This document shows, in pieces, positions 1-5,565 of a DNA stretch of 5,779 bases; position 1 is the first letter of the stretch; each line of letters opens with the position of its first letter. Source of the DNA: an uncultured Oscillospiraceae bacterium (lineage in GTDB: Bacteria > Bacillota > Clostridia > Oscillospirales > Acutalibacteraceae); the NCBI GenBank assembly GCA_900542375.1, contig UQNI01000085.1:1-5779 (forward strand), written 5' to 3'. A model generated the notes under the pieces. The model was not told the origin of the DNA, made no database searches, and saw only the letters and a program-made list of their open reading frames with translations. A program made the translations under genes and the position numbers.

Positions 1-21
1 AATATACAAATAACATTATTT

Positions 22-27
22 TGTCAA
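22..27 (-). promoter_or_regulatory. Isolated TTGACA -35-like hexamer at the window edge
   Basis: Read on the minus strand, this is a perfect TTGACA hexamer pointing out of the left edge. A TATATT hexamer follows after 15 bases and reaches base 1, so the spacing is short of the usual 16-18 and the right -10 may be cut off. The sequence is very A/T-rich, where such matches arise by chance. It may be the promoter of a minus-strand gene lying to the left, but nothing else here supports that. Confidence 0.2.
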
Positions 28-69
28 AAAAATAACAATAAAATTTAGACATATTAAAATAGAAAAAAT

Positions 70-118
70 TTGTAAAAATAAAAAGATGTAGTAAAACTAC
101 ATCTTTTTATTTTTACAA
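70..118. terminator. Perfect 23-bp inverted repeat, likely bidirectional intrinsic terminator
   Basis: Bases 70-92 are the exact reverse complement of bases 96-118, with a 3-base AAA loop. The core AGATGTAG/CTACATCT carries the only G/C pairs; both outer flanks are A/T runs that supply a U-rich tail in either direction. On the minus strand it is the first convincing terminator downstream of the methyltransferase gene, whose stop codon lies about 325 bases upstream of it. On the plus strand it would end any gene entering from the left. The symmetry fits a terminator shared by converging transcripts. A small palindromic repeat element is the alternative and cannot be excluded without genome-wide comparison. 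Confidence 0.8.
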
Positions 119-443
119 TGAAATTACCCAATAAACTCTTTGATTTTTTAGTTACCCTCTGAAGTCCCTATATCTTCAAAAAACTTCACCTGCTAAATGC
201 TCAAATTTTGTATATTTTCCCTTATTTTTATTCTTACAAACAAAACAAGAGAATGAATTCATCCAATATCAAAACTAATGCGAGCTTGTGGCATTTGAAA
301 AAGAAATACACCTGCAAAAATCTATTTGTACTCAGGATATTTCATCTATATTACAAATTTACTGTATTATCATCTATAGAAATATGCTACGAAAAGTTAT
401 CAAATAATTGAATATTTATTAAATGTAATCCATTTTTTTTATT
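119..443. other. Gene-free A/T-rich stretch between terminator and methyltransferase
   Basis: No intact gene with a ribosome binding site is visible here on either strand. The longest plus-strand open frame (208-411) would need a TTG start with no Shine-Dalgarno sequence, and it encodes a low-complexity Lys/Asn/Tyr/Phe-rich peptide, so I do not call it. The minus strand between about 176 and 300 holds short, frame-shifted pieces that read like decayed coding sequence and are listed separately. The rest shows no tRNA, repeat or regulatory signal that I recognise. Confidence 0.6.
176..300 (-). pseudogene. Possible decayed coding remnant, faintly KTR-like
   Basis: On the minus strand, three short frames abut one another. 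One encodes PQARISFDIG, ending in TGA at 259-261. The next starts at ATG 262 and encodes MNSFSCFVCKNKNKGKYTKF followed by EHLAGEVF, ending at 176. The third frame contains IKIREN and ends in TAG at 193-195. The Cys-x2-Cys followed by a basic stretch and IREN resembles the start of the small cysteine-rich KTR proteins often found in Tn916-type and other conjugative elements, but it is spread over two frames and the second Cys pair of that family is absent. No ribosome binding site is clear. This is an inference from a short similarity recalled by eye; a chance resemblance is quite possible. Confidence 0.2.
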
Positions 444-1214
444 CTATAACTTTCTTGCTTTAAACAACACGGAAATAGGAAACATTTTTGCTTTTTTAGC
501 TTTGTTGCTGATATCTCCCTCCATCTGCATTGTTACCTTGTCGGTCTGTTCAACCATTTTCTCAATTACAAATCCCGCTTTTGCTAAAGCGTTGACGTAG
601 GTAGATATTTTTCGGTTACATAGAAGAATCTCACTACCGTTCACCGGCATTCTGAAGTAGGACTCATCAAAATAACTTTTATTCATCACCAAGGTATTAT
701 TTTCAATCACATCTTTCCGTTCATCACAGGACCATGCGATGCAATAATTGAGCGGATGATGCCAACTAAAAATAAAAATACCATCTTTTTTCAGATATGA
801 TGAGATTTTTTGGAATGTACCGTCCAAATCAGTCGTCCATCCTATACCATAAATCGAATAAATGTAATCAAAATAATTTTTTGGGATATCCATGTCAGCT
901 TCCATCGGCGAACAGATAAAATTAGCAGTATAACCATTTTCACTCAAATATCGTCTGGCATTTTCTATTTGTTTATGAGAAAGATCAACTCCCCATAATT
1001 CACTGGCATTTCTATCTGCATGATACTTTAGAGAATGTCCACTTCCACAACAAAGTTCAAGCATTTTCTTCCCTGAAACATCACCAAACAGTTGTAATTC
1101 ATCCTCCGTTACAAAGTGTACTCCATATGTAGGAAGCGCTGTAGTTCCAAACCACAAATCTGCATAAGTATCCCAGTAACATTTATTGGTTTTTAATATT
1201 TCATCTCTGTTCAT
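444..1214 (-). CDS. Class I SAM-dependent methyltransferase
   Basis: This 256-residue cytoplasmic protein has the Rossmann-fold methyltransferase layout. Motif I is MLELCCGSGHS at residues 51-61, the acidic motif II is GVDLS at 75-79, the central strand is FDYIYSIYGIGW at 115-126, and LKKDGIFIFSWHHP at 141-154 is the strand before the C-terminal substrate region. The first glycine of the usual GxGxG loop is Cys55. The N-terminal WDTYADLWFGTTALPTYG segment resembles a common, poorly characterised Bacillota methyltransferase family. The substrate cannot be told from sequence; a small molecule is as likely as an RNA or protein. The ATG start is supported by AAGGA seven bases upstream. The gene lies 191 bases after mnmE on the same strand with no terminator between, so read-through is possible. 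It occupies the place where mnmG is usually found, suggesting a later arrival here. Confidence 0.85.
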   Translation of the reverse strand: MNRDEILKTNKCYWDTYADLWFGTTALPTYGVHFVTEDELQLFGDVSGKKMLELCCGSGHSLKYHADRNASELWGVDLSHKQIENARRYLSENGYTANFICSPMEADMDIPKNYFDYIYSIYGIGWTTDLDGTFQKISSYLKKDGIFIFSWHHPLNYCIAWSCDERKDVIENNTLVMNKSYFDESYFRMPVNGSEILLCNRKISTYVNALAKAGFVIEKMVEQTDKVTMQMEGDISNKAKKAKMFPISVLFKARKL

Positions 1215-1221
1215 TTTTTCA

Positions 1222-1226
1222 TCCTT
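1222..1226 (-). promoter_or_regulatory. Ribosome binding site of the methyltransferase gene
   Basis: AAGGA on the minus strand sits seven bases before the ATG at 1214. It supports this start over the later in-frame Met residues. Confidence 0.6.
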
Positions 1227-1405
1227 GTATTATAAAAGTTCCAACAGAATCAACTTATTTCATATGTTTACCAATATTTTATTACATCTTACTTTCAAGT
1301 TTTCTGCCCTTTTTTATTTTAAAACAATTAAATTAAAGTAAAATTGTATATTTTAAATTCTTGTTTTCTCTCTATAAATCTCTATTCTGTGTAGAAAACA
1401 AATCA

Positions 1406-2818
1406 TTATTTACCCACACAGAACTGAGCAAATACAGAATCCACTACAGCTTCCGTCGCACGCTCCCCTGTTAATTCCAGTAATGCAGAGATTGCCCCTT
1501 CAATGGAAACTGTAACAGCATCCAAAGTCATACCACTTTCTAACGCATAGATTGCTTCTTCTAAAGAATCTTTGGCTTGCTGTGCAGCATCACGTTGACG
1601 CTCTGTGGATAAAATACCGTCGGACGGATTTAATTTTGCAGTTTGAAGCACATCAGCAACAGACTCTTCCAATTGTTTTAATCCGTCACCTGAAATCGCT
1701 GAGATAAAAACGACATGACTAAATTTTTCTTTGATATAATTCAAATCTGCCACTGTTTGTAAATCACTTTTATTTACAATTGCAACTGCAGGTACTCCTT
1801 GTAATTCTTCCATTAACATCTTATCTTCCTGACTTAATTCACGGGAAGAATCAAAAACAGCAAATACCAGTTCCGCTGTTTTCACCCTATCTTTTGCCTT
1901 ATCCACACCAATGCTCTCTACAGGGTCATTCGTCTGGTGAATTCCCGCTGTATCTGCCAAACATAACGGCACGTCTCCAAGCAAAACTGTTTCTTCTACA
2001 ATATCTCTGGTGGTTCCTGCAAACTGAGTAACGATAGAACGCTCACAGCCGGACAGCAAATTCATCAATGTAGATTTTCCCACATTGGGTCTGCCGGCAA
2101 TTACAGTATTGACTCCTTCCCTAATTGCTTTTCCTGCATCAAATTGAGAAAGAAGCTGCTCAATTTGCTCATTTGCCCGATATAAATTATCTTTCAACAC
2201 TTTAGGCTGAAGTTGTGGAATATCATCTTCCGGATAATCAGCCCAAGCAGACAAATGAGCAGCAGCAGTAATTAACATTTCACGAATATGAATAATTTTC
2301 TGTTCCAAGACACCCTGATGACCAGCCAACGCTACTTTTACTGCCTGTTCTCCTTGTGCAGATATCAATTGCATTACAGATTCTGCCTCTGTTAAGCCAA
2401 GTTTTCCATTTAAAAAAGCACGTTTTGTAAATTCTCCCGGCTGTGCAGGTACGGCACCTGCTTCAAAAACAGCGCGCAATACATTTTTCATAATGGTAAG
2501 ACCACCATGACAAGATAATTCTACCACATCCTCACCTGTAAAACTGGCAGGACCGGAAAAAATCAAAGCAATTGCTTCATCTAAAATTTCAGGCTGTTCT
2601 CCTTCATCATACGGTTTATGCACATTACCATATAAAGCTGTATATCCCTTTGCTTGCACAATTTTTTTTCCGTGAGGAGATGTAAATATTCGGTCTGCAA
2701 TTTCTCTGGCATGTTCGCCTGAAATACGAATCATACCTACACCGCCTGCACCCTGTGCCGTAGAGATTGCCGCAATGGTAGTTCCAATTTTCTTTTGTTT
2801 GAATGGCATTTGTTCCAT
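1406..2818 (-). CDS. mnmE: tRNA uridine-5-carboxymethylaminomethyl modification GTPase MnmE
   Basis: MnmE (TrmE) works with MnmG to place a (carboxymethyl)aminomethyl group on the wobble uridine U34 of certain tRNAs. From the chosen start the protein has 470 residues, close to the usual 450-460. The N-terminal folate-binding domain begins with TIAAISTAQGAGGVGMIRISG (about residues 14-34) and includes SCHGG near 102-106. The embedded Ras-like G domain shows G1 GRPNVGKS (242-249), G2 GTTRD (268-272), G3 DTAG (289-292), G4 NKSD (349-352) and G5 SA (373-374). The helical domain closes with the C-terminal FCVGK (466-470), the family's usual C(I/V/L)GK ending with the functional cysteine. All key residues are present. 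The ATG at 2818 is chosen because AAGGA lies eight bases upstream; the ATG at 2827 abuts that same AGG and is too close. A strong hairpin lies between this gene and jag, and mnmG does not follow. Confidence 0.96.
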   Translation of the reverse strand: MEQMPFKQKKIGTTIAAISTAQGAGGVGMIRISGEHAREIADRIFTSPHGKKIVQAKGYTALYGNVHKPYDEGEQPEILDEAIALIFSGPASFTGEDVVELSCHGGLTIMKNVLRAVFEAGAVPAQPGEFTKRAFLNGKLGLTEAESVMQLISAQGEQAVKVALAGHQGVLEQKIIHIREMLITAAAHLSAWADYPEDDIPQLQPKVLKDNLYRANEQIEQLLSQFDAGKAIREGVNTVIAGRPNVGKSTLMNLLSGCERSIVTQFAGTTRDIVEETVLLGDVPLCLADTAGIHQTNDPVESIGVDKAKDRVKTAELVFAVFDSSRELSQEDKMLMEELQGVPAVAIVNKSDLQTVADLNYIKEKFSHVVFISAISGDGLKQLEESVADVLQTAKLNPSDGILSTERQRDAAQQAKDSLEEAIYALESGMTLDAVTVSIEGAISALLELTGERATEAVVDSVFAQFCVGK

Positions 2819-2826
2819 AATAAGCA

Positions 2827-2835
2827 TCCTTTTTT
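2827..2835 (-). promoter_or_regulatory. Ribosome binding site that decides the mnmE start
   Basis: The minus strand reads AAAAAAGGA here. Its AAGGA lies eight bases before the ATG at 2818, a normal distance. The longer open frame starts at an ATG at 2827 whose A is the last base of this motif, leaving no spacing. The ATG at 2809 would be 17 bases away, which is too far. Confidence 0.65.
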
Positions 2836-2840
2836 CATAA

Positions 2841-2880
2841 ATAAAAAAGTTGGGAAACCCATTGCGGTACCCAACTTTTT
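2841..2880 (-). terminator. Intrinsic terminator/attenuator between jag and mnmE
   Basis: Bases 2844-2854 (AAAAAGTTGGG) are perfectly complementary to bases 2870-2880 (CCCAACTTTTT), giving an 11-bp stem with a 15-base loop. Read on the minus strand the stem is followed by a T-run, so it should end transcription after jag. The A-run on the other side makes it partly symmetrical. It lies only about 25 bases before the mnmE start, leaving no room for a promoter in between, so mnmE must be reached by reading through it. The 5' strand and loop read GGGTACCGCA, and GTACC within it can pair with GGTAC at 2886-2890, giving a weak competing fold. Confidence 0.8.
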
Positions 2881-2915
2881 AGAACGTACCTTTTAGGCCG
2901 TCATGATATAAAATG

Positions 2916-2921
2916 ATTATA
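2916..2921 (-). promoter_or_regulatory. Possible -10 element upstream of mnmE
   Basis: A perfect TATAAT lies on the minus strand just after the jag stop codon. At 17 bases upstream there is only CACCTA, a poor -35, and there is no TG extension. If used, it would start a transcript near 2909 that runs through the hairpin at 2844-2880 before mnmE. This is a weak call because of the missing -35 and the A/T-rich context. Confidence 0.25.
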
Positions 2922-2927
2922 CTTTAT

Positions 2928-3650
2928 CTAATTACGTCTAGGTGTAGTGTTATCATATTTTTGTTTTTTTGCGTATGGATTTTTTCCTTTATTGTGATAA
3001 CGTTTTTTAGGAAAAATACGCTCTCCGCCTTCAGGTCCGATGATAATATGACGATTCAAATCTTCTCCTTCAGACCAAGACTTTGCACCTTCTACTCCCT
3101 GTACTGCCGCATGAATAATTCTTCTTTCGTAAGGATTCATGGGTTCCAGTGCATAATTTCTGCCTGTTTTCACAGCTTTATTTGCCATTTTGGTACCCAA
3201 AACAGTAAGTGTTTCGCGTCTTTTTTCTCTGTAATTACCAATATCAATGGTAATTCTGTAATAACTGTCTTCCAATTGATTCGCAATTAATCCTGATAAA
3301 TATTGGAGTGCATCCAGTGTTTCGCCTCTATGACCAATCATATAACCCATATCACCACCGGAAACACATAGCATGGCACCGCCTTCTTCTTCCTGAATCG
3401 TAACGGTTACATTTTCATTTCCCATTTGTTCCAATACATTCAGTAAGTAGTCAGCTGCGGCTTGAGCAGGACTCTCTTTTACAAAAACCCTAACCTTAGC
3501 AGGATTGCCCCCAAAAATACCCAATGTTTTTTTCGTAGGCATTTCAATAATTTCAAAATTATCACCACAGGATTCAATTCCTAATTCTGAACATGCATTT
3601 TGAATTGCTTGTTCAACTGTTTCACCTGTTGCAATTGATTCTCTGAACAC
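2928..3650 (-). CDS. jag: Jag/KhpB KH-R3H RNA-binding protein
   Basis: Jag (KhpB, EloR in streptococci) is a cytoplasmic RNA-binding protein. In Gram-positive cocci it acts with KhpA in control of cell elongation and division, and it is usually encoded directly after yidC as here. The 240-residue product has a Jag_N domain at about residues 1-57 with the typical TLGIFGG (42-48). A type II KH domain follows, with GxxG loop GHRG at 106-109. The R3H domain contains NPYERRIIH, with the signature Arg176 and His180. The last 25 or so residues are basic (KKRYHNKGK onward), fitting nucleic acid contact. The start is a GTG at 3650, preceded by GGAGGTGAT at ideal spacing. A longer frame from a TTG at 3674 would read through that binding site and add eight unlikely residues. 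The stop is followed by a strong hairpin. Confidence 0.93.
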   Translation of the reverse strand: MFRESIATGETVEQAIQNACSELGIESCGDNFEIIEMPTKKTLGIFGGNPAKVRVFVKESPAQAAADYLLNVLEQMGNENVTVTIQEEEGGAMLCVSGGDMGYMIGHRGETLDALQYLSGLIANQLEDSYYRITIDIGNYREKRRETLTVLGTKMANKAVKTGRNYALEPMNPYERRIIHAAVQGVEGAKSWSEGEDLNRHIIIGPEGGERIFPKKRYHNKGKNPYAKKQKYDNTTPRRN

Positions 3651-3653
3651 AGT

Positions 3654-3662
3654 ATCACCTCC
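3654..3662 (-). promoter_or_regulatory. Strong ribosome binding site that sets the jag start
   Basis: GGAGGTGAT on the minus strand is a near-perfect match to the anti-Shine-Dalgarno sequence of 16S rRNA. Seven bases separate GGAGG from the GTG at 3650, so that GTG is the start, not the TTG farther upstream at 3674. Confidence 0.85.
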
Positions 3663-3681
3663 AAAAACGCGCAATTATGTA

Positions 3682-4674
3682 CTATTTTTTCTTTTTATTT
3701 GATTTCTGTTTTTGCTCTGATTCACTTTTATCAAATAATTTTTTTCGTTGCTCAACCGGAATTTCTAAAATACTTGCTTCTACCAGTTCCATTTTTGCTA
3801 TATGCCGTGCTTCTGCCTTAGCTGCCATATGGCCTGAACTGAAGAAATAATTAATCACTAAAGTTTGTGCAAACATAGTTACAGTGTTGCAAATCCAATA
3901 GAAACCGATTGCACCCGGCATGGTCCATGCAAGCCAAGCAGTAAATAATGGTAATGCCAGCATAACAAATTTCATACAACCTTGCTGGCCTTTCATTGCT
4001 TCGTTTGTCAACATCATATAAACTTGAGAACCGATAGATGCCAATAAACAAATGAGAGGAATTAGGAACAACATGGAAGACCATGGAGATGAAGAAGGTG
4101 TTCCCAACAAATCCAAACCTAAGAAATTAAAGCTATGGCTGAAATGTTGTACTTTATCATAATCTGCGCCAAGAATATCTTTTAAATATGGAGACAACTC
4201 ATCAAAATGCCTGATAATGCTCATTTCACTGAATCGTCCGCCTATATTCATACTTGCACCGGGAATTTGATTCAATAGATTTGTAGCATTTGCAATTACT
4301 TCACTGGATAAATGCAACGCATTTTGTAAAGGATTTAAAATTGTGTAATAAAGACCAATCATAAGTGGAAATGGCAAAAGAGTAGTCAAACAACCGCCGC
4401 CGGGCTTTGCGCCTTCTTTGGCATATAGCTTTTGTACTTCTTCCTGATATTTTCTTTTATCATTTGCATACTTTTTTGACAATTCCTTTTGTTTTTCAGC
4501 AATTCTTGAGGTAACTGCCATGGACTTTTGCTGTTTGACAGAAAGCGGAAATAGAATCACCTTAAATAAAATTGTAAATAAGATAATTGCTACACCGTAA
4601 TTTCCTACAATATAGTAAAAGAACCATAGAATATAACCGAGAATGCTGCCAAAGAAATTAAATATAGCGTCCAT
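3682..4674 (-). CDS. yidC: Membrane protein insertase YidC/Oxa1 family
   Basis: YidC inserts and folds membrane proteins, alone or with SecYEG. The 330-residue protein is the short Gram-positive form without the large periplasmic domain of proteobacteria. An amphipathic/hydrophobic N-terminus (about 5-23) precedes five likely membrane segments at about 25-44, 96-115, 199-219, 233-250 and 255-277. A charged cytoplasmic hairpin spans about 46-92, and a lysine-rich tail (about 283-330, ending KKKK) fits ribosome contact. There is no lipobox cysteine near the start. The conserved groove arginine (R366 in E. coli, R73 in B. subtilis SpoIIIJ) aligns with Lys38 in GVAIILFTILFKVILFPL, which keeps the positive charge. 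The outside loop between the second and third segments is long, about 80 residues. The ATG is preceded by GAGGAG at seven bases and lies four bases after the yidD stop, so the two are probably translated together. Confidence 0.95.
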   Translation of the reverse strand: MDAIFNFFGSILGYILWFFYYIVGNYGVAIILFTILFKVILFPLSVKQQKSMAVTSRIAEKQKELSKKYANDKRKYQEEVQKLYAKEGAKPGGGCLTTLLPFPLMIGLYYTILNPLQNALHLSSEVIANATNLLNQIPGASMNIGGRFSEMSIIRHFDELSPYLKDILGADYDKVQHFSHSFNFLGLDLLGTPSSSPWSSMLFLIPLICLLASIGSQVYMMLTNEAMKGQQGCMKFVMLALPLFTAWLAWTMPGAIGFYWICNTVTMFAQTLVINYFFSSGHMAAKAEARHIAKMELVEASILEIPVEQRKKLFDKSESEQKQKSNKKKK

Positions 4675-4678
4675 TGCA

Positions 4679-4921
4679 TTACTCCTCTATGTGTTTATGC
4701 TTTTCCTTTTTTTCAGGAACAGGATCATAACCGCCCTTGCTAAAAGGATTACACCGTAATATACGGTAAATTGCCATAAAAAAACCTTTGAAAGCTCCAA
4801 ACCTTTCTATTGCTTCAATTGCATAATTAGAACAAGTAGGATAATATTTACAACAAGGTGCCTTTAACGGTGAAATACTTAATTGATAAAATTTCACAAG
4901 CTTAACCAGCAGACGTTTCAT
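4679..4921 (-). CDS. yidD: Membrane protein insertion efficiency factor YidD
   Basis: YidD is a small, inner-membrane-associated protein that helps YidC-dependent insertion. This 80-residue product has the whole family signature: a short amphipathic N-terminus MKRLLVKLVKFYQLSISPL, then CCKYYPTCSNYA (23-34) and RCNPFSKGGYDPVP (56-69), with cysteines at 23, 24, 30 and 57. The C-terminus is a charged Lys/Glu tail. The ATG overlaps the rnpA stop as ATGA, a sign of coupled translation. An AAAGGAGG lies 13 bases upstream inside rnpA, somewhat far, which also suggests reliance on ribosomes finishing rnpA. The position between rnpA and yidC is the standard one in Bacillota. Confidence 0.95.
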   Translation of the reverse strand: MKRLLVKLVKFYQLSISPLKAPCCKYYPTCSNYAIEAIERFGAFKGFFMAIYRILRCNPFSKGGYDPVPEKKEKHKHIEE

Positions 4922-5253
4922 TTCAAAACCCCCGCCTCCTTTAGCTGCTTCCTCATAGACCGCTGTACTTCAGGACATTTTACAAAAGGGGTTTTTGCTC
5001 TTGCAACAAAAACAAAATCATAACCGTCTTTGATATCTTCTGTCAAATGGCGAACAGACTCCCTTATTAATCTGCGAGCTCTGTTACGCTGAACGGCATT
5101 TCCTATTTTTTTGCTGGTAGTAATACCAACTCTAATCTGCTTACAACGATTTTTGGAAACATAAGTAATTACAGACGAAGATACATAAGATTTTCCCTTT
5201 GCATAAATCCGTCTAAAATCCTTATTCTCATTTAACGGCACAAACTTGTCCAT
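4918..5253 (-). CDS. rnpA: Ribonuclease P protein component
   Basis: RnpA is the small basic protein that binds RNase P RNA and helps it recognise precursor tRNAs when their 5' leaders are removed. The 111-residue product is of normal length. It shows the N-terminal LNENKDFRRIYAKGKSY (7-23), the RVGITTSKKIGNAV stretch (41-54), and the RNR motif RNRARRLIRE (56-65) that contacts the RNA. The later DGYDFVFVARAKTPF segment (77-90) is also typical. The start codon is ATG with only a weak GGA about ten bases upstream; an in-frame stop (TGA) lies just above it, so no real extension is possible. A terminator hairpin lies between rpmH and this gene and I see no convincing promoter after it, so expression probably depends on read-through from the rpmH promoter. 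The gene overlaps yidD by four bases. Confidence 0.96.
   Translation of the reverse strand: MDKFVPLNENKDFRRIYAKGKSYVSSSVITYVSKNRCKQIRVGITTSKKIGNAVQRNRARRLIRESVRHLTEDIKDGYDFVFVARAKTPFVKCPEVQRSMRKQLKEAGVLK
4935..4942 (-). promoter_or_regulatory. Ribosome binding site of yidD inside rnpA
   Basis: AAAGGAGG on the minus strand is strong but lies 13 bases before the yidD ATG, longer than the optimum. With the ATGA overlap this points to coupling with rnpA. Confidence 0.6.
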
Positions 5254-5273
5254 AACAAATCATTCCAATTGTA

Positions 5274-5310
5274 AAAAATAAAAAGAAAGGCCACAGTGCA
5301 GTGGCCTTCT
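5274..5310 (-). terminator. Intrinsic terminator between rpmH and rnpA
   Basis: AAGGCCAC at 5287-5294 pairs perfectly with GTGGCCTT at 5301-5308 around a 6-base loop. The stem is G/C-rich for this genome. Read on the minus strand it is followed by TTTCTTTTTATTTTTT, a strong U-tract. It starts only a few bases after the rpmH stop codon. It should end most transcripts after L34 and let a fraction pass into rnpA and the genes behind it. Confidence 0.88.
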
Positions 5311-5316
5311 TACCTC

Positions 5317-5451
5317 TTAGTAGGACAAGCGCTTTCTGCCCTTGGCTCTACGACGTGCCAACACCTTACGGCCGTTGCGATCAGACATTCTTTTTCTAAA
5401 ACCGTGCTCCTTTTTTCTGTGGAGCTTTTTAGGCTGATATGTTCTCAGCAT
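5317..5451 (-). CDS. rpmH: 50S ribosomal protein L34
   Basis: L34 is a tiny, very basic protein of the large ribosomal subunit that sits within the 23S rRNA. The product has exactly 44 residues, the family norm. It carries the family features in order: RTYQPKK (3-9), KEHGFRKRM (14-22), NGRKVLARRRAKGRKRLS (26-43). The ATG at 5451 is preceded by AGGAGG at good spacing. The same frame stays open upstream to 5565, but that part encodes a non-L34 sequence and contains the promoter and binding site, so it is not coding. The gene has a consensus promoter close upstream and a strong terminator right behind, as expected for a highly expressed short transcript. Confidence 0.97.
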   Translation of the reverse strand: MLRTYQPKKLHRKKEHGFRKRMSDRNGRKVLARRRAKGRKRLSY

Positions 5452-5457
5452 CCAAAA

Positions 5458-5466
5458 CCCTCCTTT
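5458..5466 (-). promoter_or_regulatory. Strong ribosome binding site of rpmH
   Basis: AAAGGAGGG on the minus strand lies seven bases (counting from AGGAGG) before the ATG at 5451. This near-ideal site fixes the start and excludes the longer open frame. ACCC just upstream (5468-5471) can pair with GGGT (5457-5460), a weak 4-bp stem with the binding site partly in its loop. Confidence 0.85.
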
Positions 5467-5490
5467 CGGGTATAAACCTTGCAATTTAGC

Positions 5491-5520
5491 ATTATATCGT
5501 ACCTTCTGGTAGTCTGTCAA
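5491..5520 (-). promoter_or_regulatory. Consensus sigma-A-type promoter of rpmH
   Basis: On the minus strand the -35 TTGACA (5520-5515) and -10 TATAAT (5496-5491) are both perfect and are separated by 18 bases. Transcription should start near 5484-5486, giving a leader of about 35 bases with a strong ribosome binding site. This is the only full-consensus promoter in the window and probably drives rpmH and, by read-through, rnpA-yidD-yidC-jag. Confidence 0.85.
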
Positions 5521-5565
5521 CCGGAAAGCCGCTATTTTATTGAAAAAAATAAAAAAAACATACAA

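Noticed and set aside
208..411. Plus-strand open frame of 67 codons
   Set aside because: It needs a TTG start, has no ribosome binding site, and encodes an A/T-driven low-complexity peptide with no recognisable domain.
1229..1253. TATAAT (1229-1234) and TTGATT (1248-1253) upstream of the methyltransferase on the minus strand
   Set aside because: The spacer is only 13 bases, and a start site seven bases after the TATAAT would cut off the AAGGA binding site. No other convincing promoter is visible in the gap.
1385..1423. 8-bp inverted repeat (TTCTGTGT / ACACAGAA) around the mnmE stop codon as a terminator
   Set aside because: The loop is 23 bases and no T-run follows on the minus strand, so it does not look like an intrinsic terminator.
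2844..2927. A true T-box riboswitch before mnmE
   Set aside because: The GGTACCGC sequence is suggestive, but only about 80 bases separate it from the jag stop, too few for stem I and a specifier loop. The UGGN bulge is also not properly preserved.
2913..3290. Plus-strand 125-codon open frame opposite jag
   Set aside because: It is the antisense shadow of a well-supported gene and its peptide resembles no family.
5452..5565. N-terminal extension of L34 giving an 82-residue protein
   Set aside because: The extension would translate through the consensus promoter and the Shine-Dalgarno sequence. L34 is 44 residues from the ATG at 5451, the normal length.
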